This document shows positions 49,076-61,473 of a stretch of DNA of 64,000 bases, in pieces. The number at the start of each line of letters is the position of its first letter. Position 1 is the stretch's first letter. Position numbers and translations under genes: made by a program. Origin of the DNA: Rhizophlyctis rosea (lineage: Eukaryota > Chytridiomycota > Chytridiomycetes > Rhizophlyctidales > Rhizophlyctidaceae); contig JADGJC010000007.1 of assembly GCA_027596075.1 (NCBI GenBank), forward strand, positions 300,645-364,644, in the 5' to 3' direction. The notes under the pieces are model-generated. The model saw only the letters and a program-made list of their open reading frames with translations, was not told the DNA's origin and did no database searches.

Positions 49076-49652
49076 GGTTGTGTGATGAGCTTTGTTGATG
49101 AGGAGGGTTTGAGGCACACGGTTGTGAACTCGGTAGCTTGCTGTGCAGACAAGCAGCTTGGGCAAGGTAAGGTATACTTCTTTTACAGCAACGTTCCTTT
49201 GCCGTTCCTTTTTGCTTTTGTGGAAGTGAGTGAAGTGGTTGGACTTTGGACGCGTTTTGCACCACCACCAGCTGGCCACAGCTTCTCTCACAGCCCCATT
49301 TTGGACTTGGCAGTTGGGGTTTGACCATTCAAAACTGGCCACGTCACGCTCCAACGTCCTTGCGTTTACCTATCGTTTCCTCCTTCGAGTGAAGTTAACG
49401 GATGGCGAGCTTGCGAGCAATGCCAGATTTTTCTTGTCGAATCACTTCCCCACAACTCAAAGAATATATCCACTGAATCAAACATACTTCATTTACATAT
49501 GCGGTCAACAAGGAAAAAACACTGCCAACTACTACATCAATTCGCTGAAAAAGAAAGCTGTACAGTTCCGCAAAGGGAAAAAAACACAAAAACAAACACT
49601 AAATAAATCTGGAAATTCTACATAGAGTGCCCAATGGTGGAAGATCAACCGA
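49076..49652. other. Intergenic between two minus-strand genes
   Basis: Promoter of the myristoylated protein and 3' flank of nitrate reductase. AT-rich near 49450-49620. No gene recognised. Confidence 0.35.
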
Positions 49653-52600
49653 CTAGAACGAATAAAGGTTCCAATCCTCATCGAATCCAATCTTCTTCAA
49701 CGCCGGCATGATGGCTTTCTCCATCATGGCGGGCGGTCCTGGAATTCAGAAAGAAAACCATGAGTAAGGATGAAAGTAGACATTAGGTCCAAATCCCAGA
49801 AAATAAACCCACCGCAAACCAACGCCAACGTCTCCCTATCAACATCCCCAAACACCTCCTTCATAACCCCCTCATCAACATGCCCAACATGCATCCCCTC
49901 AGCCTCCTTCTGATCCTCCTCCTTCTCAGGCGCCTTATCAATACTATACTTCAACTTAAACTGCCCCTCATGATCCTTCGCCAATGCATCAAACTCCTCC
50001 TTCAACAAAATATCATCAACAGTCTTGTTCGCGTAAATCAACGCAATCTCCGTCTTATCCTTCGGGTTCTTCGCGATTGCGTGGATGACTTGGTAGATGG
50101 GCGTGATGCCCGTCCCGCCCGCGACCATCATGACGCGTTTGAAGTGTTTGTCTTCGCCTTCGATGTTGAAGTCGCCGTTTCCGTCTGGGGGGGTGGGTGC
50201 AGGGAAAGGTGAATATATGCTCTACTTGACCATCAACATCAATCGCAGGAGCCATCAGACATACCATATTCGATCATCCCCTCTGGACCCTTGACATCAA
50301 TAGCGTCTCCTTCTTCCATCGTATCCAAGTAATTGGACAAACATCCGCCCGGAGGATAGTACGGGTCCGAATGAGGGAAGTAGATTTTGACGACAAGGTC
50401 AAACGTTCCCTGCAAGACCCAACAAGTGTCAATATCATGAATCAACAAACACATCTACATCTCCCTCCTGGTGGACTCACATCATCCTCCTCAGGAACAA
50501 TAGGTCTGGTTGGCGTATACGGCCTCACCACCATCTTATCCTTAAAATGTGCACCAACCCGAATGTGTTTACCAACAGGCAACCCAAGCTTGGTGTTCTC
50601 ATACGGCACTTTGAACGTGAAACGGCGCGTATCGTGGCTGATGATGTCTTTCTTGACAAGACGGCAGGGTATCCAGCGATCCCGTTTGAGAGAGATTTTG
50701 TAACCTACACACGAGACTCATCAATATCAAGATGCAACCTGAGAACCACCACCAAATCCGCAACCACAAAAACATACCAAGCTCCTCCTCCCCCTTCTCC
50801 GCCCTCCTCCCCTTCTCCGCCCCCGGTCCCGACTCATTAGGATCAACCTTCCCAATACAATACTCTGCCGCCATCTTCTTCGCCGTATCATCATGAATAC
50901 TCTCAAACTCCGACGTAGCATCCTTGCCCGCATTCGTAAGCAAAGGTTTCGGCCCTCCAGGGTGCTTGCTCAAGAACTTTGTAACGTCATACACCTTGCC
51001 ACCAAACACCACCCAACAGTCCTTCTCGGACGTATGCTTGCCGATTTCCTCCCACGAGAAAGTCTTCTCGGGCGTGCCCGAGTCTGCTTTAGCGGACTCG
51101 ATTTGGTCTTCCACGGAGGGTTTCATCCAGCCTTTGACTTCGGCGTCGGGATGGGCGATGGGGTGGACGAATTCGATGTAGGGACCGCCGGCGGATTCGT
51201 CAGCGGGTTGGATGGAGCTCTTGACGCGGTAGACGCTGTTGTTTTGGAATCCTGTACACGTGATGTCAAACGCTACGCTCCAAAAGTATATGTTCAGAAG
51301 CATGATGACCTTACCTCCAAGGTTCCTAATATGTGCGGGCAACAAATAGATAGAAAGGCAATGAGCATTCCAACCAATGTGGAGAGTCATACCGATGTTA
51401 CAAAAGCCATTTCAACGTACCAGCTAATCTCCATCGGCTGAGTCTGATGAGCCGAGTCATACGCCCTCACCATGATCTCCTTCGCAGACAACAGCGACAA
51501 AGCCGGAACATTCACAGACCAATGACACCTACCACCCCAGAAAAGTCAATACTGCACCATCCACACCCTCACACCAAAGCAAAAAACACTCACCAAGTCC
51601 ACCACCTCTCCCCATCCCACCGACAAGCCTGATCCAAAAACTTCCTCGGCGCATACGTCCACGTCTCACCCCCATCCAACGAAATCTGCACCATCGACAC
51701 CTTCCTCCCCCCACCACAATACGCATACCCGGCAACCTCAACCTCCTGCTGTCCAGCACTCGAAATATTCGCAATCGGTAACCGCTCGCCGTGTGCTGGT
51801 TTCGTGATGACGGACTGGAGGGGACCGGCCATGAGGAGAGTGTCCGGGGTGTACCACCACTTGTCGCGTTCTGCTTCGTCTTTGTTCGTGACGTGGGGTG
51901 GGATGAAGCGGTTGTCGTGCCAGTGGTACCAGCTGGTTGATTCTTGGTCGCTTACTAGTGTTTTAGGAGGATGAGTTGGTTGGTGATTGTGATGGTGACG
52001 TCAAAGATAAGATACCAACCAATGATCTTCTTCAACCACTTCACAGTACGACCTCCAATGCAGCCAGGAAGAATCGTCCGGATGGGATACCTGTCAATAT
52101 GCTTCATGAGTGCTGAGCCCACATCATAAACACGAACGACCTTACCCATGATCAGGCGGAAGAGCCCGTCCGTTCATCTCAAATGCAATCATTGCATCGT
52201 TCTTCTCCTCCATGCAATAAGACAACGTCAAGCTCGTGCCATAAGCTCCATTGGCCAGATGATCGCTGCCTTCGAAACACACGAACTTCGCTCCCTCTTT
52301 GACAACAGCAAGTTCAAGCAAGTGACGAATTGTTACACCCTTCCAGTACGATGTTGACAGTGCGCCAGCGCCCCAGGTGAAGCCCGTAGATCGTTTCACT
52401 GCATCGTGCGTTATGACCTATCGCATCAGAAATGGAGTCATTCATGACGAACTTACCCATATTCACTTCTCCTCTCCGATTCCCGTCACATGCCATCGTC
52501 ACCGGAATGTTGATCCAAGGCATCGAGGCAAGCTCATCCATGGATAACTCCAAAGGCTTGTCCACCATACCAGTGATTTCCAACTTGTGGGTATCCCACT

Positions 52601-54145
52601 CCAAAAACGGCACTGGACCGTGGTTGCGAATGTAGTGCACCATGTTAGGCGTGACAAGACCGTACCGCATCAGCTCTGTCAACTGAGGCTCGGCATTCAT
52701 GGGATGTGAACCAGTGTTACGGATGAGATCGGTCCGACGTGGGACCCAGTTGTCCGGTGTGTTGCGATCTCGGTCGTCGATTTCGATAGTCAAGGCGCGG
52801 AGATAGGCGGGTGAGGACTTTTCGGTGCCGGGATCTGTTTGGAGGGAGTGGATGTGCTTCCATTCGCGCATGTAGAGGGGATTCGGTGGACCGAGATCTT
52901 TCTTCTCGTCCTTCTCTTCGCCGCCTTCCTTCTTGTCCTCGTCACCTTCTTTCTTCTCGTCACCACCTTCTTTCTTTTCTGCCTTGTCGCCTTCTTTCGA
53001 CTCGCCATCTTTCCCTTCCCCTTCTTTCTTCTCTTCTTTAGGTTTTTCATCTTTCCCCTCCTCCTCTTTCGGCTTCGCCTTCTCTTCCCCTTTTGCCTCC
53101 TGCTCCTTGTCCTTCCCTTCATCGCCCTTCGCTTCCTTCCCCTCCTCCTTGTCCTCCACACCCTTCTCGTCCTTACCCTCGCCGCCTTTCTCCTTCTCCC
53201 CACCATCCCCCTTCGTAGCCTTCTGCTTCTCGTCATTCTTCCCCTGTCCTTCTTCACCATCTCCGCCGGCGGGCTTCTTATGGGACTCCTTCTCGTCATC
53301 CTTCTTTTGAGGAGGCTTCGGCTTCGGCTTCGCTTGTTTGTGGAACTCATCCTCAGTCGCGTCAAGGATGATGCGCGGAGCGGATGCAGGCCAATATTTT
53401 ATGGATTGGTGCTGGTGGTCCATGAAATGTAAGCGGGGAACGTCGCGGAGGGAGTATCCTGCGATTGTGATGCATTCATGAGCATGAGGATGACAGTTCC
53501 CACGCTGATGCATCAAACGATTACCGACCTTCGCCTTTGGGATCTAGCTTCTTTGTCGAAGGGTGGCGCACACGCGGATCTTCGATATCTTTGTCTTCAC
53601 CTTCATCGTCCGAAGCATCTGGCCGTTGCATCACTCCCTGCTGCTGGTTTTCTGACTGCTGCGGCTGTTGTTGTTCTGACTGTTTGTTGCTGTCGTCCTT
53701 CCCAGCTTGGTCATCTGCATTGTAAACAAATGTTGGTGAATAACACGATTACCCATATCATGCGCTGACGTCATGCCACACATACCTTTTTTCTCCGCTT
53801 TGCCATCGACATCCTGTTGTGGCTGTTTTTGACCTTCCTTAGCATCCCCTACACAAATCAACAACTAACGATAAGCAAGGAATGATTGATGACCTTTCTC
53901 CGAACAATGGTCCCTCGCAGCCCCATCCACAATCGTTTCAAAGATAATCCACCTTGTTTTTGTTTTTGGAATTGGTCCTGATTCTCTTTCACCAATTTCT
54001 CTCGACTCGCGTTGGGGTCGGGTTCGTGGGTGATGGGTGATTGCCCATTTTGTGCACGCTGGTCGTTTGCAGAGGGTTTTGCGGTGGTTTGCTTGAGACT
54101 GTTGGAGGACTCTTGTCGTGATGAAGGGTCCAGAACGGGAGACAT
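49653..54145 (-). CDS. Assimilatory nitrate reductase with charged N-terminal extension
   Basis: Multi-exon gene from the ATG at 54145 to the TAG at 49655-49653, roughly 1,200-1,300 residues against ~900 usual. The core is complete. Molybdopterin domain: RNHGPVPFLEW, VTMACDGNRRGEV (the Cys that ligates Mo), KRSTGFTWGAGALST and PIRTILPGCIGGRTVKWL. Dimerisation domain: VEVAGYAYCGGGRKV. Cytochrome b5: WVVFGGKVYDVTKF with HPGG and ESIHDD heme ligands. FAD/NAD(P)H module: VVRPYTPTRP, GGTGITP and a C-terminal CGGPPAMM-type site. It reduces nitrate to nitrite in the cytosol. The N-terminus has Gln-rich exons and then ~170 residues of Lys/Glu/Asp/Gly repeats (KEG, DEKK, EGKD). No nitrite reductase or nitrate transporter adjoins it. 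Confidence 0.9.
52890..53350 (-). repeat. Low-complexity Lys/Glu coding tract in nitrate reductase
   Basis: On the minus strand this tract encodes repeated KEG, KDEK, EEGK and GDEKK units; on the plus strand it reads as CTT/TTC/CCT-rich pyrimidine sequence. It is in frame with the enzyme core and contains no stop or good splice pair, so it is probably translated. Imperfect repeats suggest growth by slippage or unequal exchange. Confidence 0.7.
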
Positions 54146-55416
54146 GATCGAGGGATTTGTTTGTTCAGGGTAGATTGCACGATGGGGAACTATGGATGGG
54201 AAAATAGTGTTTGCAATCAACGATGTGTGTTGAAGTGGGTTGGATTGTTGTTGCAATGTAAGGTATCTGAATGTACAAATATGAGATAGACTGAAAGGGG
54301 AGATTGTTCATATGGATGTGAATTGCTGAAAGGGGGAGACGCACACTCGCACGTTGTTTATTACTTCTCGGTTCTCTGATGATCCAATAGTCATGTGAGT
54401 GAGCGGAGGGTTGGGGAAGTTGTATGGAGGTGGGCTGGACAGTCTGGGAGTGTCGCTGTCATGGGGTTGTGGATAATTGCGGACCCTAGTGAGTCGTGAC
54501 GCGTGGCGAGGAGAAGCTTCCTCACTGGAACAAAAGAGCAAGGCAAATCGAACGTAATAGGAATTTGGAATGTTCCGCCATTCGCATGGGAGCCATGGGA
54601 CACGGTGTGCATTGCCATGCATGGCCATGCATCTGCAAATGAGGGTGATCATCATTGGCCCAACAAACACACTGTCCCCCCCCTGATGATGTCACTGCCG
54701 TCATTCCCTTTCAAGCCACACCGCACGCGCGTCAGGGACTGTCTGCTGCTGTCTGGCAAAGCTGGCAAGGCGCTGCTGGTGGTCGGAAGGGAAACCTCCG
54801 AACACCTCCATCAATTGTTGACCACACCCAGCACATTCTCTTCACTGCACTTTCTGCACTAGCGTAAATCTGGCATAACCCAATGTCAGACGGGCATATC
54901 CAGGCTTTGAACGTGTTGGACAGTGCGCATCTTGTTTCCTTCCGACAGAGCTTCCCGGAACTACTTCACTTACTTCTCTCTTCTCCCTCCAATGCCCATG
55001 GTCCTTGCATGTGAACGGGATGTCAAGCATAAGCCCCGACTGATTATAGTAAACTCCCAACAGACACAACACATTCGTACATCCAAGTCCATTTGGAGGC
55101 CGCAGCCCCATCCAAAACCCGATATCATCATTTTACAAAGTACATCTGTAAAATAGGTACAAAGTCCAAACCCGACAAATGAGGCTCCAGCTATCCTAAA
55201 AAGCATCCAGTACATAAACTGGAAGGGCCGCTCATAGATTCCCATCAGGAAATATCCATAGAACCACCCTTCCGTTATGTTCCATCATCCCATCCTCCTA
55301 CATGATACATACTAAATACAACAGAAAAATACAGCTCGGACGGAAGAAAATAACTTCAGGGTGAAGATAACTTAAAACCACCATATTAAGAAAGGAAGGC
55401 ATTGCAATCTTTTCCC
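54146..55416. promoter_or_regulatory. Long nitrate reductase promoter region
   Basis: About 1.3 kb upstream of nitrate reductase, reaching the 3' end of the Sel1 gene. A 16-bp perfect palindrome, ATGCATGGCCATGCAT, lies at 54617-54632. An AGATAG word near 54284 fits the HGATAR consensus of AreA/Nit2 nitrogen regulators. Frames within are short and overlapping on both strands with no domain signal; I call no gene. Confidence 0.4.
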
Positions 55417-57946
55417 CTACGCAGCCGGAGCAATACACCCAACCACACCAACAACCCCCTCCCCCTCCTCCGAACAACTGCCCAGCAGCGTCAACAACCT
55501 CTCACTAGCTTTCACATCCCCCCACATAGCGGCCTTCTCATACCACTGAATCGCCATCTCCCTATTTTTCTGGCACCCATACCCAATCTCCAAACAATGC
55601 GCCAACGACGTCATTGCTGATATCCACCCGTTATCCGCCGCCTTCTCCAACCACTGTACTGCCTCCTCCGGATCAACTTGACACCCTTGTCCGTGGAAGA
55701 GATGTAGGGCGAGCCGTACTTGTGCCCGCGCGTGGCCTTGGCTTGCTGCGCTGCGGAGGAGGCGGACGGCTTCCTTGTAGCGCGGTCGGATGCCTTCGCC
55801 TTCGGTGTATAGTGCGGCGAGGTTGGTTTGTGCCCTGTGACAAACATAAATTCACTTAGTACGAGCATTCGGAACCTTCTCCCAAAGCTTGAAGAATACA
55901 GCTCGCGCAGATACTCACCAAGGATTCCCCTGCCCAACACTCCTCTTATACCAATATAACGCCTTCCTAACATTCCTCTCAACCCCAATTCCATCATCAT
56001 AAAAATGCCCCAGCGTATTCTGCGCCAAATGATTGCCCCCAAGCGCCGCCTGCCGAATCCACTTAAACGCCTCCCCCTCATCCTGATCCACCCCACTGCC
56101 CGCCCGGAAACAACACCCTAACGACAACTGCGCCGGCGCGTGTCCCTGAATCGCCGCTTGGTAAAACATCCGAGCGGCTTGTTCCTCGTCTTTCGCGATG
56201 CCCAACCCGTTTTGATAGCAGTATCCCAAAGAGTGCATGGCGAAGGCGTTACCGGCTGTCGCGGATTTGCGGTACCATTCTACGGCGACCTTTTCGTCCT
56301 TTTCTACTCCGATGCCGTATTGGTATGCGTGGCCGAGGTTGTGTTGGGCTCGGGAGTGGTCTTGAATTGCGGCGAGTTGGTACCAGTATGCGCCAGCTAC
56401 TTCGTCTTTGGGGATTCCGACGCCGTTTTGGAGGCAGAAACCTAGATTGCATTGTGCCCTGTGATGTGGGCGGTAAGTATACACATACATTAGGCAAGGG
56501 ATTGTTGCGTAAACTCACCAGGGATACCCTTGTTCGGCTGATAGCTTGTACCAATGTACAGCTTGCACCTCATCTTTCTCCATCCCGATCCCTTCTTCAT
56601 ACATGTATCCCAAGCTATTTTGCGCGTAGCAGTTGCCCAGATTTGCAGATTGCAGATACCACTTCAGTGCCTGCATGACGAAAGACGGGTTGAGTTACTG
56701 TCGCCGAGTAAGATCTTGTGATCGCCTCCTCTTACCTCATCAATGTTCTGATCAACTCCAATTCCCTCTTCATATGAATGTGCGACATTATACATCGATA
56801 CTGTAGCATGGAGTTGGTAAGACTCATATATCCAAAGACACATCCTCTTGAGATTGTATGCATACCACTCTCTCCCTGCAACGCCGCCCTCAAATACAAA
56901 TCCACAGCTTTACTCTCATCCTTCTCCACCCCAAACCCTTCCCCATAGCAATACCCCAAAATACCCTGGCCCCTCGGATGTCCCGCATCCGCCGATCGCT
57001 GGTAATAGTATACTGCCTTCTCGGGACTTCGTTCCACACCAACTCCATCATGGTAACATACACCCAATGCATAACTTGCAGCCGGACTGGCGTCCTCGTC
57101 CGCAGCACGAATCAGCCACTCCATTGCGGATGGTGCCATTTTGCAGACGCGTTGCATCCAGTTTTCGGCTTCGACGCGGTCGATTTTGACGTTTGGGCGG
57201 CCGTATTGGCGGAGGAAGGCTAGACGTGCTCCGGCTGTGTGTTTGTCCGAAACAAATGATAAGAATCAACGCAAAAGCAGTGCGCGATGGAAAGGGCGAG
57301 GCATACCTAATGCATTGCCATTATTTGCAGCTTTGATGTACAGTGTCTCGGCTGCCGGGTAGTCGAATTCGACTCCTAGACCGAACTCATAGCAAAATCC
57401 GAGCACGGCCTGTCAAATGAAATGTAAACATGGCGCATGGATTACCAACCAATCAGAGCAACCCATTCGGGCCCACGAAAGACGCGACATAAATACCTGC
57501 GCATGAACATGCCCCGCCGACGCAGCTCTCTGCAAATACTTCACAGCCCTCTTCTCATCCTTCTTCTCCCCAACCCTCCCAAACAACATCCTATCCCCCC
57601 GTTCAAAACATTTATTCACATGCGCAGCTTCATCCCGCAGGCATTCCTCCCCAACTTCAGAAGCAGGGGAAGGTGTGGAATCTGATCGTGTTCGTCTTCG
57701 ATCGCTGAAGCGTCTGAAGAGGGGTAGTGCAAAGGCGAAACGGGAGTCAATTCGAGGTGATAGGGGTCTGTCTACGGGTGCTGGGAGGCCTTCGGAGTCT
57801 GATGAAAGGTTTTGGCGTGAGCGGCGGCCCAAGAGACGACGGAATACGTCGTCTTTTGGTGTTGAGGAGGAAGGACCTGGTGAGGAGGGTTCTGGGAGGG
57901 AGGACTCGGTTACGAGGGATACTCTGCGGGTAGTGGTGGTGGGCAT
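55417..57946 (-). CDS. Sel1-repeat protein (~14 repeats)
   Basis: Multi-exon gene from the ATG at 57946 to the stop at 55417. Residues 1-~110 are disordered with many Ser/Arg (RRVSLV, RRRTRSDS), suggesting kinase targets. About 14-15 Sel1-like repeats of ~36 residues then fill the rest, each with the pattern A-x-x-x-LG-x-x-Y-x-x-G-x-GV-x-KD-x-x-x-A-x-x-WY-x-x-A-A-x-x-G (for example SLGYCYQNGLGIAKDEEQA). Introns tend to fall at repeat edges, as expected from exon duplication. Sel1 proteins are scaffolds; fungal examples include the Chs4/Skt5 chitin synthase activators and Hrd3 in ER degradation. No signal peptide or CaaX end is visible, so neither assignment is made. The gene is upstream of nitrate reductase on the same strand. 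Confidence 0.85.
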
Positions 57947-58854
57947 GGCTGGAGAGTGAATGGGGAAGAGGGGTCTTATTGAGGAGGTATGTTATGGTAG
58001 GCGGGACTTGCAGGCAGTCTTTTGAGGCGTTTGCCTCATAGTTCAACTTGGAATAGCGGAAAGTGAGTGGTGGATAGAAGTGTAAGACCTTGCTTGACGG
58101 GTACTTGAAGGTTTTCGTGTAAAGAACGCCTTTACAATTGAAGATTTCACATATTCGGAGTTTGAACATTTGGATGGCAGACTCGAAGACGGACGGAGAG
58201 GGCTCAGACTTTCATTGTGGTACAAGTCTGAACTTGTGGGGGTTGGGTTGAACCAGTCCCAACCGCATCTTCAACATGTGCTGTTGCCAGAATAAACCGC
58301 AAGTCCTCCGCATCTGTTCCACAAAGTCCATTTTGTAAATCAAGTCTGTGGAGGATAGAATGTGGCTGTTTACAAGGGGCGGTCAAGTTACACTCATTGT
58401 ATCACCAGAAGACAAATGAGGTCGTCCCAAAGCGTCGTTTGTGTCCGAGAAGAGGAGCTTGTCGGTTTGCCTTTTCTGTGGCTGAGGTGTCACGTTGGAG
58501 GCACTGGCACATTGGGATGAAGGCAATCAAGTGGCACAGCAACCACCCCCTCGATGCACCACGCGTCGTTTTGGGAAGGTCGGGGAACTAACAGATTACA
58601 TAACACATCACGTGAATAAATGCGTCAACCTGACTCCATAAATCTGCACCTCGTTCGACCCATCCGGACAGCCAAACAGCCAACAAACTTCACCCCATCT
58701 TTTTCATCACCCACAGACACCACTTTCTGCTCATCTACAAACCCTCTCGCACTCCACCTTTATTCCCACGCAAAAAACACCCAAACCTCAATACTACTTT
58801 CCTTCAACACTTACATCTCCCCAACCTACCACCTCACACCCGCAACAGCCAACC
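57947..58854. promoter_or_regulatory. Divergent intergenic, Sel1 gene / Spo12-like gene
   Basis: About 900 bases holding both promoters. No gene, RNA or repeat supported. The segment 58620-58854 is C/A-rich and is likely the Spo12-like 5' leader. Confidence 0.4.
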
Positions 58855-59306
58855 ATGCTCTCCACTCAACCAGATGCCACAAAGCCCACCATCGAGGAAC
58901 AACCCCAATCTGAACAGCACACCGAGCAACAAACACAAGCGGACGGACAGCAACAAGAGTCTACGCAGCAGCCTCGACCCCTTCCCGGCAAAGGACCACT
59001 TGGCCGGTTCCAAACGTACGTGTTCGGACTTCCTTTCCCTTGCACTGTGCAGGACTAACCTCGCCTTGGCAGTGGTTCGTTCAAGAGCCCAACGGACAAC
59101 TTGATGTCTCCCGCAACTCAGAAGGTGGAAGCAAAGCGCAAGCAACACCTCGCAAAGTACGTGTCTGAGATATCTGTATATCCGTCTATCTGACTGGTCG
59201 CACTATCGACCTAAATACTCACCACGCGATTCCCTCCTATCACAGTATCAAGCCCAAGTCCCTCGCCGACCGTTTCGCCGCGACACAAAAACCTAGCGAT
59301 AACTAG
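58855..59306 (+). CDS. Small Spo12-like cell-cycle protein
   Basis: Three exons, 58855-59015, 59073-59156 and 59246-59306, joined in phase to give 101 residues. Residues 1-~50 are Gln/Glu/Thr-rich and disordered. Residues ~55-95 carry SPTDNLMSPATQKVEAKRK, then QHLANIKPKSLADRF, which fits the Spo12 family core: a SP phosphosite, a basic helix and a KPKSL motif. Spo12 proteins are small nuclear or nucleolar regulators of mitotic exit, best known in the FEAR network of budding yeast, where Cdk/polo phosphorylation of the SP sites matters. Without an alignment the family call is probable rather than certain. Confidence 0.65.
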
Positions 59307-61473
59307 ATAATACCACAAAAAAAAACTCCTGCGTATCCTAGTCTTTCTTTTGCAGGGTCGCGAGATTGTCGTCACCCCGTTGTTATTACTGTATTTTAGT
59401 TCTGCTCTGTTTATCAACATGCATCCGTTATTTTATCTGTAGCTGTCACTGTTTGGTTATCGGAGATGCTAAGTTGGGAGAGAAGCACTTGCTTTGAGTA
59501 AGGAGGGCAGCGCGTGTTTTCTACATCGTCTGTGTAAGACGACAACTTCTTGGCATTTGTTTCGTGCTGCGCTTGAATCAACACCGACACCAAGTCAGCG
59601 GATCGTTTATTTGTGCTAGCCCATTCGCCTTCATTTCCATATCCAGTTGAAGAATCTTCCTATATCCTCAGTGTTTCAGGCGCAAGGTATGGTCCGGAAA
59701 CATCAACTCGATTCCTCAGCCTTCCACTTCAGGTTATCAGAGAGGAAGGAAGTTGCTGCCGTGTCATGTATTCGCAAGGCAAGCAAGGTACTGATTATTG
59801 ATATCCCTAGTTTTTCAGCTTTTGCGGGGAATAATGAGGTATGCGCAGCATCGAGTGGGAACTCCTACCTAGGTTTATAGCATCATTGTGAGAACTAAAA
59901 TTTGTTTACATCGTGGTGTAGGTCTCAAGTCCATGAGAAATTGTTGAAAAGGTTGCGCGCAATGTATTACCTCGTGACGAAAGTGAGGTACGAAACCCAT
60001 GTCAGTCATGTCCCCCTTTGTCGCCTTCAAAATGTCCTCCTCGCCCGTCCCTCCTCCACGAACTCACCAGTCTCCATGTGTGATCAGGGGCTCAGGGACG
60101 CGGTCTTCCCAAAACGCAAACGAGAGAGGATGTCGGAAAACGCTGCACGCTGCTGCCTTGATGCCGAGAGTAATGGAGAAGTGGCTGAAGCTCATGGCGA
60201 ATCAAATGCAAAATGTTAATGGTTAATGGGGTGGGCCAGAGGATGACTATGACGATAACGATCCGGAAGTGAGAAGAGAGGATGGAAAGGAGGATGGTGG
60301 CAGGGAGGCGTGCAAGCTACATGCTCCCAGCATGACTCTCCCTCACCGCTACCATGCCTCTCCATTTCTCCGTCGTGATTGCAAGCGACTAGTGTGAGAC
60401 ATAATACAAAACCGGTTGCCAGGTTTGCTCGGCAATAGTGAGGTAAAACTGTAACGCGCAGTCAAGCCAGATAAATTGTGTGTCTTGACCCTGAGTCGCT
60501 CAACTCGATCTATGACTTCTCCACCTCCTCATTCTCCGATAGATAATCCTGAACCCAAGGATTCCTGGAGGGCAGGAAGGCACACGTCACCCTCCTCCTC
60601 CAGTCCCTTCTCCGGCCGTCACATCTCCGATCTTGAGCGGAGAACATCGCTCATGGACTCTTGCATCCAATAGGATGCTACCGAATCCACGTTTCTAGGG
60701 ATCATCGGAACCTGTGATTGATATTTTCACGGGCTCCATCCCCCTTTTGGATAATGTAAAGGTGACTAGCGGGTCCACCCCTCCAACCCTCGCGTCCCGA
60801 CCTCCTGGCTTTGTGAATCTCTGTGGCGTGTGGCTTGTATTGTTTACATTCATAACAATTTGGCCATAGGACCCGCGTTCTCGAAATACCACCTTCTCGA
60901 ACACCGATAATTGACCGACTCCATCGCGCACGTACCCAAATTTGCAAAACCCCACGCTTATTTTCGGTTCATGAAGACTTCCACAAAGCCCGATTACCTG
61001 TAATGAGGGTATCCATTTAACCTTCCCGATGATCACGGCCCACCCAAATTCATCGCCACGGGTTCAACTTCTGGATCAATTCAACAGTCAAAGACATCCC
61101 CTCAGAAACTTGACACCAAAATATCCCAAAATACACCCGGAGCAAATTGAATCGAGAATGAATCCTCAGCTAATTTTGTCAACCCAGAAGGCACAAATTG
61201 TTATCAACTTATCCAAATCAATCGCTCCGCCTGATGCGTTCCGCGCCTTCTGGAACCCACCCCATCCAAAAGGATATAACCAATGGAGGGATCGCGGCGG
61301 GCCACTGCCCACCCCTTCTTGCTTCTTGATCGCTGCCCGTGTCCTAGCGTTTTGGCACTTGGTTGTCTCTTTAAGTGCTACATTCGCTCTCTACTATACC
61401 CTTTTACATAAGTTACCCACTTACAACTCCCAGCACTTGGATGCTATCTGCCTCCACACCATCCTCGCGCAAA
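59307..61473. other. Longest intergenic stretch (~2.2 kb), no supported gene
   Basis: Open frames on both strands are short (60-173 codons), mostly lack ATG starts and show no domain, signal peptide or splice continuity that I could trust. A 113-codon minus-strand frame at 60695-61036 looks beta-strand-like, but it starts at GTG. No tRNA or transposon ends seen. The right part must hold the adhesin promoter. Confidence 0.4.

Noticed and set aside
52839..53432. Plus-strand Leu/Phe-rich frames opposite the nitrate reductase extension
   Set aside because: Hydrophobic runs there are the complement of Lys/Glu codons and have no ATG context, domain or splice support.
49653..54145. Nitrate assimilation gene cluster
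   Set aside because: Only nitrate reductase is present; neighbours on both sides are unrelated.
60695..61036. 113-codon minus-strand frame with beta-strand-like pattern
   Set aside because: It begins with GTG, has no ATG near the start, no domain and no splice partner.
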